Assembly (NCBI GenBank): GCA_049999725.1
Contig: JBNGIS010034398.1
Span: 1-33,411, forward strand
Direction of reading: 5' to 3'
DNA length: 33,411 nt
From: Haplomitrium mnioides
Taxonomy: Eukaryota; Marchantiophyta; Haplomitriopsida; Calobryales
Every line of letters begins with the position of its first letter. The stretch's first letter is position 1. Shown here in pieces: positions 10,613 to 22,602 of this stretch. The notes under the pieces were generated by a model. It was not told where the DNA came from. It did no database searches and saw nothing but the letters and a program-made list of their open reading frames with translations. A program made the translations under genes and the position numbers.

Positions 10613-13480
10613 CCCTAGCTCAATCATAATGTTTTTTAAATCACCTTCAATGCCCTTTCCATTAGCTGCACACATGTTTTTCTTTCAAAATCTATCTAGA
10701 AATCTCATTTTTCTTTCTCCTATACTTTAATCTATTCAAATCTTAAATTTTCTTGATATAACTATTTTATGTAATATAATAATATATTTTATTATTCATT
10801 CAAGCACATACACAGCGATTAGGGTGAAGAGTTGAAAGATTTGAAGTTCTTCAGAAGAGGATCATTCCCATTTTTTGACATTCTACGTTTGACTTGAAGC
10901 AGAAGTAGATTTGCTAGTGGATTGCGACCACTTCCATGTCAAAACTTTGAGGACATTTCTCAAGAATCAAATGCAAGGATGTAATTCATCAATCCAAAGG
11001 CAAGCTCAGTTTTTCATTGAGCTGATTCAATTCAACAAGCAAGAGTTGTTCATTCAATATAAGCACAAAGGATATCGATTGAAGTAGACTCATCGAATTT
11101 CATTTGGAGAAAATGAATCACATTGAGTATTGCTATTTGTGAAGACCTGAAGATGATTCGAAGTAAATCTTGAAGCAGATCAAACATATTTACTTCTCAA
11201 AGGATTGTTCAAGTGGACAGGAGCATTTTGTGAAGCACTAAATATTACAAAAGGCAGATTGTTCATGAACGACTAATCAAATTTGATGAAGAACTCATCA
11301 AATCTCATAGAATCAATCAAGTTGTGAAGAAATATTCAACGAAAGAGCTTGAAGGTTGAAAAGGCAAGAAATCACAATTTTGACACCTCTTGAAGCGTAT
11401 AGTTGAAAGTTCAAAAAGATTTGAAGTAGAGTTTTTCAAAAGTTCGGCATCTGAGCTATTGAATTGGTGATACATCATCTTTTTGGAAAATATTCGATAG
11501 TGGAACACTTTAGAGTATTCCAAAAGTTTGAACAACTTGGTATTTCATATTTGTACAAAAACAAAAACATAACATTGTTTCGGAAAATGTTTTTCAAGTG
11601 CTTTGAAAGTTCGAAACTTTTTCTTGGTGAAGTTGGAAAGTTTGAAAAGGCTTCTATCTTTGCAAATTGGCGATATATCCTTGTTTTGGAGGGAATATTT
11701 ATATTTTATTGAAAGTTAAAAATGGATTCGGAGTGAAAGCCGAAAGCTCAAAGGAAAGAAAGAAAACTCATTGGCGAAACTAAGACATATAAAAATTTCA
11801 ATAAAAATCATTAAATATTGAAAGTTCAAAATTGCTACTTCGGTATTTCCTAAAAGTTCGAAAGAAGAGGAACTTGCAGTGTTGAAACAGTGATAAGTCA
11901 CTATTTTGGTAATTTGCAAAGAAAAAAAATGAGAAAATTGTATAAAACTATTCTAAGCTTGGAGGAGAAGCTCTCTCTAATGTTTTTGACCTATCACTAA
12001 GTGCCACATGTCGTCTACTTATACAACAAGAGGTGCAACCCCACTCCCAGATGCAAGGGGTGAGGTAGCCATTATTGAAGGAAACCTTGAGTGCAAACTA
12101 TATATACATCAACCACTTTTGAAACTTCATTTATGGGACTAAGTGAGGTCCCTAATGAAACGACACGTGGTTTGGATACCATACCTGTTTACCAAAGCTC
12201 AAGATTCATCCCCAAACCTATTAAGTCACCCCAACCTACGAGATCTTTGCGGAACAAGTGCTATGTATCTACCAAAGCACGAAATTACTCTCGAACCTAC
12301 TTTGAGCACCAAACCTGATTTCTCTTCAACGCGAGTACAACGATTCTTCAATCAATTAGATTGTGCATTTCACGTAACCATTTCAAAATCTGAAGACATA
12401 GATTTGATCGCCTACCCGAGGCGATTCTTTCAGGACTAATTTTGCTGCATATGGTTGAGAAATTAAAATGATTAGAGTGCTAGAGATTCTGCCTTTTGTA
12501 AGTTACTCTACATAACAATACTGTTATGAGATCAGAGTGATTCTTTACAGGAGACAGTGATCAATATTCATTCATCGATGCTAGATTGTTAGAGAAACAT
12601 CGAGATACACATCATCTTTGAAGTGTGTCTACTTTTTCCAATCATTCGAGTTGTGTTCAAACCCACAATCCTGATGCCAAGACACCTGGTTTGATTAAGT
12701 TCGAAATTGACATATCTCCCTAACAGATTTTCTAAATTATCCTACCTATTGGAATCACATTTGGGAATAGTTTTGTATCTCATCACCCAATTTTCACATT
12801 ATGATCCATCCATACTCTGTTTTTCATTTGACAGAATATTGAAAAATTTGATAGAATCTGATACAAACACTTTTTCAATTGACTTTGAATTCAACACTGA
12901 ATTGAAAGCACAACTAAATTTAAAAGTGTGAAAAGATTAGTTGTTGCTACACCTATACTTGAGAGTTTAACTTTTACGGAGTACTATTTACTGTTTTAGT
13001 TGAAAGAGGAAACTAACCGGTTGTCTCAACAATCTATTAAGATTTTTAGAAGGCTCTAGACCACAACTAGTCCAAAGTGTTCCCTCACCATTATAGGGTA
13101 TTATTAAACATTATATTCAGAAGTTTTGAACAGTATATATCTTCCAAAAGTGATTCAAGATTTCAAAGAATCAGCTTGCACATTCAAGGAAATTACATCA
13201 ACTTTTACAGACTGTATTTGGAAGTTGAGACTACATCAACATTTGGAATATTGTGAAGATATACAAGAGGCGTATTGCTGATATTCCCACCTTTTTTCTG
13301 TAAGATCAAAAGATCAACCCCTTGCATTCAGCAAGAAGAACAAAGACTATATTCATATGTAACTTATGTTATATAAACTTGTTTTATCTATTGTTTCGAG
13401 AGTTGCAAAGAGTTTAACATTTTGGTTTTTTTGCATTTTGATAAATTTGTCATTTATCTTTCAAGCCTCAAAACTCTTTC
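10613..13480 (+). other. Long leader of Copia-1 without a recognisable gene
   Basis: About 2.9 kb between the PBS and the first gag-like codons. Part of it (about 11340-11900) repeats short phrases such as GAAAGTTCGAAA and GAAAGTTCAAAA. Around 12000-12130 there is a promoter-like stretch (CCACATGTCGTC, later TATATATACATC) followed by open frames at 12091-12439 that match nothing I recognise. Either this is the element's own untranslated leader or it contains a captured or inserted fragment. Confidence 0.45.
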
Positions 13481-13489
13481 TACATTCTA

Positions 13490-14460
13490 AAATAGGAAAA
13501 ATTAAACTTTAAGCAGTTGCTCACTGAAGTAGACAACTATCTCTCATAGTCACTAGATGCAGCAGTCCATATGGTTTCTAAGGGATTGGGGACTACAATC
13601 CTTACAGATGAGGGCATAAACTCACAACAAAAAGCCCAACCCTTGGTCTTAATGAGGCATCATCTTTCTTATTCTCTCAAATTCAGTATTTGAATGAGAG
13701 TATTCCAAGAACTCTTTGAGATAACTTGAAAGAAAGATTTGACCACACAAAAACAATTCATCTACCTAAAGCAATGCATGAATGGGTCAATCTAAAAGTT
13801 AAAGATTTTTCTTCCATATCTAAATATAATAGTGAGCTGTTCAAAATAACATCTCGGTTAACATTATGTGGACATCCAGTTTCCCAAAAGAAACAAATTG
13901 AGAAAACGTTATCCACATTCCATACAACCAACATGATTATGTCTGCTCCGTACATAAACATGAATTTCTCTACTTATTCTATACTTATTGCCTATTTAAT
14001 GTTAGTAGAGAAACATCAAGATTTGCTGATGAAGAATTCAAAAGTAAGACCCCTAGGTATCCTACCTCAAAACACTGCACCTGAAGCTCATTATTCCAAG
14101 CCTACAAAAAACAAAGGCATGTCTAGAACAAGGGCCAGATTTGGTTCCTTGAGACATAATTCTCAAAGGGGTCAAGCTCCTACGAATGGCAGGAATTAGC
14201 AATTTGAGGGGAGAGAAAGGGGCAACTCTGCATGTTTTTATCAAAGAGGAAGAGGAGGAGGCAGGACTTCATACAATTACAAAAACCAACCATCTTCTAG
14301 TAACATAAGAGGACCGATTGTTTGCAGCAGATGTGGGATCATGGGGCATACTAATGAAGTTTGCAGAATCCTAGCTAACATGGTTGCACTTTATGCTAAA
14401 GACAAAAACCAAAAAGCTCCAACAGAGAATCATGGAGTTTTTATGAATAGATCGACACTT
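13490..14460 (+). pseudogene. gag: Copia-1 gag (nucleocapsid/capsid), decayed
   Basis: Gag builds the virus-like particle and binds the element RNA. The sequence reads like plant copia gag of the UBN2 type: DNYLS and SLDAAVHMVSKGLG (about 13530-13600), RHHLSY, ERFDHTKTIHLPKA, DFSSISKYNSELFKITSRLT and YSILIAYLMLVEKHQDLLMK. A basic RG-rich stretch precedes an intact CCHC knuckle CSRCGIMGHTNEVC at 14323-14364 (spacing C-X2-C-X4-H-X4-C). The longest uninterrupted piece is 13726-14199. Upstream and downstream parts are in other frames and contain stops (for example TGA in the block just before 13726 and TAG at 14197-14199), so no full-length product can be made. Confidence 0.82.
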
Positions 14461-14464
14461 TTAG

Positions 14465-16140
14465 CGATAATATTGATAAAGAAGAGGATTTGAATATACC
14501 AGAAATGAATATGATTAAGTGTACAAATTCTACACTTCCTCTTGATGACATTCATACATGTATAGTAGACAGTAGCAAAACTCATACTATTTTAAAGTGT
14601 AGGTCTTATTTTATCAAGCTGATGCTCTCACACCAAAAGGTGACTACTATAATGGGCATCAATCAAATTGAGAAGGCAAAGGACCGACCACTATTAGATT
14701 GCCACAAGGTACTGTTTACATATCAGATCAGCGATATATGTTCTAAGCACAACAAGAAACTTAATTAGTTTTCTTGATATACGAGACAATGGTTATCACA
14801 TACATACAAGCACTTGTAAAAATTAGAGAGTGTTGCATTTATTGAAGCACACTCCTAAAAGATCTGAAATAAAAGAAACATTTTTTTCGTACCTTTTTGG
14901 TTTTTATATCACGCAAATACAAACCTATCATACTCATGCAAAAGCAATTGATCATACTACTTTATAGCATAACCGTTTAGGACAATCGGGCACTACAATG
15001 TTTTGTATCATTCAAAAAGTAACTTCATTCAATCCTCAAAGCATAAAGCCATCTATGATCGAAAGACCATATGTCTATTGTTCTCAAGGTAAACTGGTCT
15101 TACATCTAGTGATTTCCAAGACAGTTCTAGAAATTCAAAAATTCCTTGAGAGAATACATGCAGATGTTTGTGGTCTTATTGGCCCACCCAATGGACTTTT
15201 TCGGTACTGCTTGGTGATCATCTGCGCTTCCATTAAATGGTCGCAAGTGTCATTACTCTCAACTCATAATCTAGTCTTCCCAATGATATTGGCACACATT
15301 CTAAAACTGAAAGCTCAATTTCCAGAAAGTCCAATAAAAGTCCTACAAGTTGACAATGCGGGGGAGTTTACATCCAAAACTTTTGATGGCTTTTGCATGA
15401 CTATGGGTATAGATACCCGCTACTCTGTGGCACATGTCGATTTTCAAAATAGAATAGTCGAAAGAGTTATATGCAACATTCAAATGATTACTAGGCCTAT
15501 GTTAATGCAAACCAACTTACCGGTTTTTGCGTGGGGCCATGGAGTACTATATTCTGCATCATTATTAAAATATTGACCATCAGTATTTAATTCATTATCA
15601 CCTCAGCAACTTGCCTATGGTAATATACCACATTTATCCCATCTACGAGTTTTCGGTTGTCAAGTCTTAGTTCCAATTATAAGACCGAAAAGGACTAAGA
15701 TGGGATCTCAGAGACAAAAAGACATCTATATGGGATATGACTCACCTTCTATTATATGCTATCTGGAATCATCCACAAGTGATGTGTTTCAAGCCAGATT
15801 AGTAGATTGCCATTTCTATGAGGATATATTTCCATCTTTTTTTTGAAGATAAAAATTTTCCATTACCCAAAAAACTCCAATGGGAGAATATATCCACTAT
15901 ATGGATAGATCAAAGAACAAGGCAAGGTGAGGATAAAGTCAAGAGACTTCTTCACTTGGCTAAAATAGTCGAATAATTGTCAGATTCTTTTAATGAAATT
16001 ACAAAAGTAGCAAGGTCACATATTTATGTGGTGAATATTCCTCCAAGAATTCACGATATTTCAAAACCAAAAGTTGACCAAGTACCAAGGCAAAAGAGAG
16101 GGTGCTCTCTTGGCTCAAAAGAATCTCAAACTTAGCAAAA
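14465..16140 (+). pseudogene. pol: Copia-1 protease and integrase, decayed
   Basis: The protease active-site region is CIVDSSKTHTIL with the catalytic Asp at 14568-14570; relatives normally have a DSGTTHTIL-like sequence, so the Gly is lost. A GAG-pre-integrase segment (about 14965-15090) contains HNRLGQSGTTM after a stop. The integrase core is in the 192-residue frame 14998-15576. Its catalytic triad is visible: Asp at 15163-15165 (HADVCG), Asp at 15352-15354 (QVDNAGEF) and Glu at 15460-15462. Downstream of a stop (15574-15576) the C-terminal part continues with PQQLAYGNIPHLSHLRVFGC and KRTKMGSQRQKDIYMGY, then a stop in FPSFF at about 15844. The tail reads into linker sequence that ends in a stop near 16135. 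Confidence 0.85.
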
Positions 16141-16369
16141 GGTTTTGACTAAGAGAACTACATTCTCAACTGATGTCATGAAAGCATCATCATCTACATC
16201 TTTACTATTTCAGTCCACTATTTCCCTATTGGAATACCCCAATAATCAAGAGATATTGATCCACTATATAGACACAAGGGTTATATAGCAAAGAAAGAGT
16301 GTAGATGTTGATGATCATTTTGCATTCCTAATTTCACAAACTATATCTGATACACTACTTGATTCAAGA

Positions 16370-18430
16370 TCTGTCAAAGAAGCTATAAACAACTTTGATC
16401 GGATAGAGTGGAAAAAAGGCAATGGATTCAAAACTTGATTCCATAATACAGAGGAAGATATTTAGACCTCTAGTCCTTGCTCCCTTAGATGCTAATTTAA
16501 TCATATATAGGTGGATCTTTGTGAAGAAGCAAAATGAAAAAGGAAAATTTGTCATATGTAAGACATATCTTGTAGCCAAAGGCTATACACAAATACATGG
16601 GAGAGACTTTGATCTCACGTACGCCCCAACTATAGATCCTATCACATACCGGTTCATAGTAGGCTTTTTCCTAGGACATGAGCTCATTACACATCACAGA
16701 TGTTGTGACTGCATACCTATACGAACTAGTAAATACCTAGCTCTACATGAAAGCTCCCTCAGAGCTTATTGCAAGGAATATCTATCATATTCAGGGGGAA
16801 GAATGTCACTAAGCATAAACCATCTAGCGACCCATCTACCTCATTACCATCGACCATCATTACACCAAGTAGTGGTAGTACTAGGTTAAGTCCTATAGTC
16901 CATGAGATGCATTTTAGGGAGAAAAGATCTATTTTCTCCCCTATGCATCAATCCATCCTTTATAACTGTTGCATTATACATTGATCATATAAACCTTTTT
17001 GGTCACCAATTCTTGAGCAAACTATTTCTATGTTTAAGAAAATTTTTGATATAAAGGATATTAGTAAGACTAAGTATTGTTTAGGATTACAATTTGAGTA
17101 TCTCGATGATGGCATATTGATGCATTAGAGTACTTTTACTAAGAAAATCCTTAAGCAATTTCATATAGATTAATCTCATCCAGCCACTCACCTATGGAGA
17201 AAAGATCAATGGACAGAGACAAAGATATTTTCCGAAAACACAAAGACATAGAGCCAATCTATGCCTCTAGCCAAGGATGGATATGCAGTCCATATCCTTT
17301 GATCTATTTAAGAACTTAAGTAGAGTGGTCGAATATGGTATCATAGATTTCATGAGGAGATAATTGCCATGAGTTTTCATTTTGATGACATTGTACCAAG
17401 TTTATTCATCAAGAATGTTGACAAGGAATTTATAATTGTCGCATTATATATTGATCATATAAACCTTTTTGGTCACCAATCCTTGAGCAAACTATTTCTA
17501 TGCTTAAGAAAAATTTTGATATGAAGGATATTAATAAAACTAAGTATTGTTTAGGATTACAATTTGAGTATCTCGATGATGGCATATTGATGCATTAGAA
17601 TACTTTTACTAAGAAAATCTTTAAGCAATTTAATATAGATTAATCTCATCCATCCACTCACCTATGGAGAAAAGATCAATGGACAGAGACAAAGATATTT
17701 TCCGAAAACACAAAGACATAGAGCCAATCCTTTCATCTGAGATACCATATCTTTTCGCTATAAGAGCTCTTATATATCTTGCTAATCAAACATGCTCTTA
17801 TATTTCCTTTGCTTTGAACTTGCTTGGAAGACATATTTCACAACCTGCTATAAAGCATTGGAATAGTATCAAGTGTATTTTTAGATACTTACAAGGCATA
17901 ATTGACATGGGGTATTTTTCCCAAATAATATTGATTAAATCCTTACTGGCGGATGCGAGATACTTTTCAGATTGTGATGATGTTAAGTCCCAAACCGGTT
18001 ATATATTCCTATATGGCTCTATAGCTATGTCATGGAAAAGTACAAAGTAGACTTTGGCTTGTACATCCTCAATTCATGCAGAGATTATTGTTCTATATGA
18101 AGCTAGTAGGGAGTGCTTATACATACGAAAGATGCTTGGTCATGTTTATTTACATTATAGTTTACCTTGTATATCTGATCCTACTGTTATTTTTGAAGAT
18201 AACTTGGCATGTGTACAGTAGGTCTCATAGGGCTTTATTAAAGGAGACCACATTAAACACATAGCACCAAAGTTTTTCTTCATCCATAAGCAACGTGACA
18301 CTATTTCTGTGCAGATTATCTCTAGCAAAGAGAACATTGCCGATATATTTATGAAGGCTTTATCTCTGGCATAGCATCAGCAGTTTTGTCATTCACTTGG
18401 TTTACAAAGATTATTGACATTACTATCATG
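16370..18430 (+). pseudogene. pol: Copia-1 reverse transcriptase and RNase H, decayed
   Basis: RT begins with DSKLDSIIQRKIF, YRWIFVKKQNEKGKF and LVAKGYTQIHGRDFDLTYAP (about 16422-16630). After about 16720 the frame is broken and a duplicated segment follows. The RT catalytic YVDD is YIDH in both copies (16977-16988 and 17447-17458), so the second Asp is gone. RNase H is in the frame 17664-18050 and beyond: LANQTCSYISFALNLLGRH, CIFRYLQG, YFSDCDDVKSQTGYIFLYG, SWKSTK then stop, HAEIIVLYEASRECLYIRK, FEDNLACVQ, and a final NIADIFMKAL near 18350. Numerous TAG/TGA codons make it non-functional. Confidence 0.85.
16959..17729 (+). repeat. Internal tandem duplication in Copia-1 RT (offset 470 bp)
   Basis: 16959-17259 and 17429-17729 are 301-bp copies at a constant 470-bp offset, differing at about 13 sites by eye. 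Between them, 17260-17428 holds the segment normally just upstream of YVDD (LAKDGYAVHI-like). In the first unit that part is missing, so copy 1 also has a deletion near 16943-16958. Confidence 0.88.
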
Positions 18431-18790
18431 ACTTCATTGACTATTATTTCATTCTCTGATTGCCGCCATTATTTTTATCTTTGATATATCTTCATATTCT
18501 ACTGTGCTCATGATGTTTTTCCAAGCTTCATATGATCATTATTTTCCGATTATCTATTGGGGATATATATAGCCAACTTTCTCATTGTTTCTTCTCTCTA
18601 TTGGTCACTATATGACTTATGTATCCATTTAAAAATGGTGTTTGTACTCTTTTCCTCGTAGGAGTATGAGAGGGTTTTAATGGGGCAATATCTTTACACT
18701 TCATATGGATTTATTATGGAGTGTTGGTGGTATTTTATCATTGGTTTCATATCTATTTTACGTGCGGTTGCAACATTCCCCATGTTATAA

Positions 18791-18801
18791 CCAAGAGGGA
18801 G
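18791..18801 (+). other. Polypurine tract of Copia-1
   Basis: CCAAGAGGGAG lies immediately before the 3' LTR start at 18802, the expected place for plus-strand priming. Confidence 0.75.
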
Positions 18802-19079
18802 TATTATACTACATTTAGTAAGATGATTAGAATAATATAAGATTAGTCCTTAACCTATGATTAGACTATATGAATAGGATTAGGGTTACTGCTAATCCTA
18901 CATGCTTAGCACATTACCTTACTCACCTATTACATTGTACATTGTAAGATTATTCATATTGATACACTGAGTGAAGAGAAGAGAAGAAGAGCTTCAAGAG
19001 TTTCATGTTTCAAATCATATACTTGTTGATCTTATGTTTTCACATTCTTCGATTAGTTGCATGAGCCTCACATTTAAAA
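18802..19079 (+). repeat. Copia-1 3' LTR
   Basis: 278 bp, beginning TATTATACTACATTTAG and ending CCTCACATTTAAAA, colinear with 10324-10598. The terminal CA of the 5' copy has become AA. It is followed directly by the target duplication ATTCT. Confidence 0.9.
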
Positions 19080-19084
19080 ATTCT

Positions 19085-19290
19085 GAATAATCGGATTGGA
19101 TTCTAATATATCTCTGATACATCCACTTGAAACCATCTTGCCAATAACTAACTTGAGATCTTCCAAAGTTTCTTTTTCTCAACTTCATCTTGCAAAGTAG
19201 CATCCTATTCCATCCGTTCCACTCAGACTTTTTAGCTTTGCAAATTTTTAGATTTTGTTCATCCCTTCTACTTTATTTCTTCCATTTAAA
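19085..19290 (-). pseudogene. Probable upstream continuation of the gag-like gene
   Basis: On the minus strand this stretch reads KMKLRKRNFGRSQVSYWQDG and FKWMYQRYIRIQSDYSE up to the Copia-1 edge. Removing Copia-1 and one ATTCT joins it to the block starting at 10318, though the joined frames are off by one. I do not recognise the family. Its continuity with 8040-10318 is inferred from the nesting, not from homology. Confidence 0.4.
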
Positions 19291-19299
19291 ACAAATAGC

Positions 19300-21906
19300 C
19301 TTGAATGTCATTTTCCAATATCTTGCTTATGAAAACAACCTCTTTACATCTCATTTATGTATTTTTTGGATGTCAAGTTCTTTCACCTACCATGAGACTG
19401 AAAAGGACTAAGATGGGTTCTCAAAGGCAAAAAAACATATGTATAGGATACAATTCTCCTTCCATTGCATGTTATCTCAAACCATCTACAATAGATGCAT
19501 TTCAAATGGGATTTGCAAATTTCCATTTCTATGAGGACATCTTTCTATCTTTATTTGAGAAACAAAACAAGTTATTCTCAACACTAAAAGAGTTACAATG
19601 GGTGACATCATCCAGTTTATGGAATGATCAAAGAGCAAGGCAATATGAGTATGAAGTCAAGAGATTATTACATTCGATTAAAATAGTCAAACAACTGTGA
19701 GACTCATTCAATGAGTTAGAAATTGTGACTAGATCACACATACAATGTCTCTGCATGTTTGCAAGAGTTGACAAAACCAAAAATTGATCAACCACCAAAA
19801 GTAAAGAAGTGGCACCTTCTAGGTGTAAAAAACTCTCAACCTCGGCGAAGAGCTTTGATTCAAGGGATATGTTTCTCTAGAGATGTGCCATCATCACACA
19901 TTACACTTATATCTAAGCCAACTCTTACTTTTTTTGAGATCATAGAGAATGAAGAAATTTATATTTACTATAAAAATATTGGGACCGTATGGAAAAGAGA
20001 GAGTTTACAACTAGATGATCAGTTTTCTTACATGATTTCTTAGACTATTTCTGTCATTCTACCCTATCTACGTTTTGTCAAAAAGGCATAAGACAGTCTT
20101 GGCTGGCTAGAATAGAGAAAGAAATGAATTCAGAATTGGGTTCAATGATCCAAAGCAAAGTGTTTGGACTAATAGTCTCAATGATTCTTGATGCTCATCT
20201 AATTGGATATCAATGGATATTTGTCAAAAAAATGTAATGCTAAAGGCAAGATTGTCATACATAAAACATGCTTTGTAGCCAAAGATACTTGAGAGAGACT
20301 TTGATCTCACATATGATCTAGTTATGGATTCTATCACTTACCAGTACCTAGTTGACTTTTCTCTAAGACATGAGCACATCAGATAGATGTAGTGACAACA
20401 TACTTGTATAGGCTATTTGACACCTAGATCTATTTGAAAGCAACCTCAAAGCTTGTTGCGAGAAATATCTATCATATTCAATTGGAGCATATCTCCAAGG
20501 GGAGAACTCAGAATAATGCATCTACTTCTACACCTGCGACCATAATGAGGCCTAATAGAGTGAGTAAAGAGTAAGGGCTTTTAGTCCATCAAATGCATTT
20601 ACTAGAAAGTGGATCTTTAGCCCCTTCTTGTGCATGGATGCATGCTCGTAGCCAAAGATAGATATGTTGTCCATATTATAAGTTCTATCTATGGACTTAA
20701 GCAAAGTACCCAGATATGGTATAAGAGATTTCAGGAAGAGATGTTACATATGGGTTTTCACCATAAAGACATAGCACCATGTTTATTCATCAAACATGTC
20801 AATAAAGAATTTATAATTATTGCCATATATGTTGATGATATTAATCTTTTTGGCCACAAATTCTTACTTGAGCATACTATTGAAATTGTTTAGTAAATCT
20901 TTGAAGTGAAGGATATTGGTAAGACTAACTGTTGCTTAGGAGTTCAATTTGAGTACTTGAAGGATGGCATACTTTTGCATCAAAGTACATATACAAAGAA
21001 AGTGCTTCAACAATTCCATAGGGATAAATCTCATCATATTACATCTTCTATTGAGGTATGTAAATTGGATAGAGATCAATATATTTTGAAGAATAAAACT
21101 TGAGTTGAGCCCTTACTTAGATCTAAGATATCTTTTCTCTTAGCCATCGACACTCTTATGTTTCTTGCTAACCAAACTTGACCTTACATTTCTTTTGGCT
21201 TGAACTTGCTTGCTAGGCATAGTTCACAGTCTACTATTTAGCATACTAAATATTTCAATACTTACAAGGTACTATTGATATAGGACATTATTTCCTAAGA
21301 CATGCACACAAGATCCTTACAAGTTACATGAATGCTGAATATTTACCCAATCTTGATTATGATGATTCCCAAACCGGCTATGTCTTCCTCTGTGGTCCTA
21401 CTACTATATCTTAGAAGAAGAGTACCAAACAAACTCTAACTTGTACCTCTTCTTACCATATATAGATTGTAGCATTGTATAAGGCTAGTAGAGAGTGCAT
21501 TTGGTTGAGGAGGATGCTTCATCACATTGTGGTTTACCTTGCATTTCTAATCCTCTTGTCTTGTTTGAGGATAATTTGGCATGTGTTGAGGATTTTTCAC
21601 ACATATTTATCAAAGGAGACTATTCTTTTGTGCTTACAAGTAACAAGATGAGAGTATATGTGTGTAGATTATCGTTGGAAAGGATAATTGCAGTGATTTA
21701 CTTACAAAGGTCTTGACTCCATCCCTTCATTTGATACATTGTGAGGCATTCTCCTATGTCAACTATCTTGGCTACTCGAGCCTTGATTCACTACTATTAT
21801 TATAATTCTTTTTCTCTCGTATTATTTGTATATGTTTTCGCAAACCCAAGTGGTTGTACTCTTTCCTTTGGAGACATATAAGAGGGTTTTAATGAGACAA
21901 TAACTT
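19300..21906 (+). pseudogene. pol: Copia-2 pol fragment (integrase C-terminus to RNase H)
   Basis: This is a relative of Copia-1 from the end of integrase onward. At about 19390-19450 it shares the run from ACTGAAAAGGACTAAGATGGG with Copia-1's 15680 region. RT is best kept at 20630-20893: YVVHIISSIYGLKQSTQIWY, then IAIYVDDINLFGHKF with an intact YVDD at 20828-20839. Next come DIGKTNCCLGVQFEYLKDGI (about 20915-20975), LANQT, ARHSSQ, SQTGYVFLCG-like text, FEDNLACVE (about 21560-21590) and a decayed C-terminus to about 21780. Gag, protease, the integrase core and the 5' LTR are absent, so it is 5'-truncated at about 19300. It is interrupted at 21906 by the chromovirus; the 3' leader resumes at 27091. 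Confidence 0.82.
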
Positions 21907-22301
21907 TGTAAAAGAACTCAAAGAGAACTCAAAGACTGAATTCCAAGCAAGTAATAATTCAAGACAACTCTAAAAGAGTTACACAACTCAAAACCAATAA
22001 GCAAACTAAAGCCAAGAATATAAGACAAATCCAAGCAACCAAAGAACCCAAATAATTCGAGAGGAACTCCAGAATGAAGAGTGAGGCAAAGAAGCCCTTC
22101 TATTTATACAAGAGAAGAGAGTGTCATCCCTCTTTCTTCACTTACAAGTCACTTCTCATTTCAGCCTTATAGGTGACTCACTACCAAAAGTGACTTCAAA
22201 AGCAAGTAATCCAATCTTAACCTAAAAGTGACTCACTACCACTTCCTTCACTCCTCTCTATTTTCTTATGAATAGCACAACCTTATGCTTGTACTATTAC
22301 A
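21907..22301 (-). repeat. Chromovirus 3' LTR (left on the plus strand)
   Basis: 395 bp, ends TGTAA...TTACA, colinear with 26707-27090. It carries an 11-bp local duplication (AAGAGAACTC-like, about 21918-21930) missing from the other LTR. A TATAAATAG-like box is visible on the minus strand at about 22101-22109 (plus CTATTTATA). Confidence 0.93.
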
Positions 22302-22313
22302 TAATCCCCGCCG
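22302..22313 (-). other. Polypurine tract of the chromovirus
   Basis: On the minus strand CGGCGGGGATTA lies between the pol stop (about 22315) and the 3' LTR. Its position and purine content fit plus-strand priming. Confidence 0.75.
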
Positions 22314-22314
22314 T

Positions 22315-22602
22315 TTAGTCGATGATGTCCTCGTCATTGCTGCAACTTTCAAAAATTTTAATAGCTTCTTGAGCATTCTCAAGATTTCAAGAAGGTTCCC
22401 AAGTAGCATCATGAAGTGGATAGCCTTTCCACAAAACCTTGTATTGAACTTGTGGATGCCGCTCGTGCTTGATAACTCTTTTCGCGAAAATGCGGTCTAC
22501 TTCAAATTCTTGATGATCCAAGAACAATGGCCGGAGGAGGAAGTTGAACACGATTTGGAAAAGAAGATGGACTAGGAATAAAAGGCTTAAGTTTAGATAC
22601 AT
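22315..22602 (-). pseudogene. Chromovirus integrase C-terminal chromodomain
   Basis: FEVDRIFAKRVIKHERHPQV followed by QYKVLWKGYPLHDATWEPS is a canonical chromodomain (aromatic-cage-type residues, LVKWKGY-like block). It is in a different frame from the integrase body (frameshift near 22500-22520), and a TGA interrupts it after WEPS; the rest runs NLENAQEAIKIFES to a TAA at 22315-22317. Chromodomains at this position are thought to steer integration toward modified chromatin. Confidence 0.9.

Larger units (their letters stand above)
10324..19079 (+). mobile_element. Copia-1: full-length decayed Ty1/copia retrotransposon
   Basis: Both LTRs, a candidate PBS, a PPT and decayed gag-protease-integrase-RT-RNase H are present in copia order on the plus strand. 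A perfect 5-bp target duplication ATTCT flanks it (10319-10323 and 19080-19084). The LTRs differ at roughly one site in ten by eye, so the insertion is old. Its length (8.76 kb) is large for the family because of a leader of about 2.9 kb and a 470-bp internal duplication. It interrupted the minus-strand gag-like gene. Confidence 0.92.

Noticed and set aside
11464-11919. Open frames in the Copia-1 leader as genes
   Set aside because: Overlapping frames on both strands in AT-rich repeated text, with no recognisable domain.
12000-12130. Pararetrovirus-like promoter
   Set aside because: A TATATATA stretch after CCACATGTCGTC is suggestive, but no viral coding sequence or known promoter elements follow.
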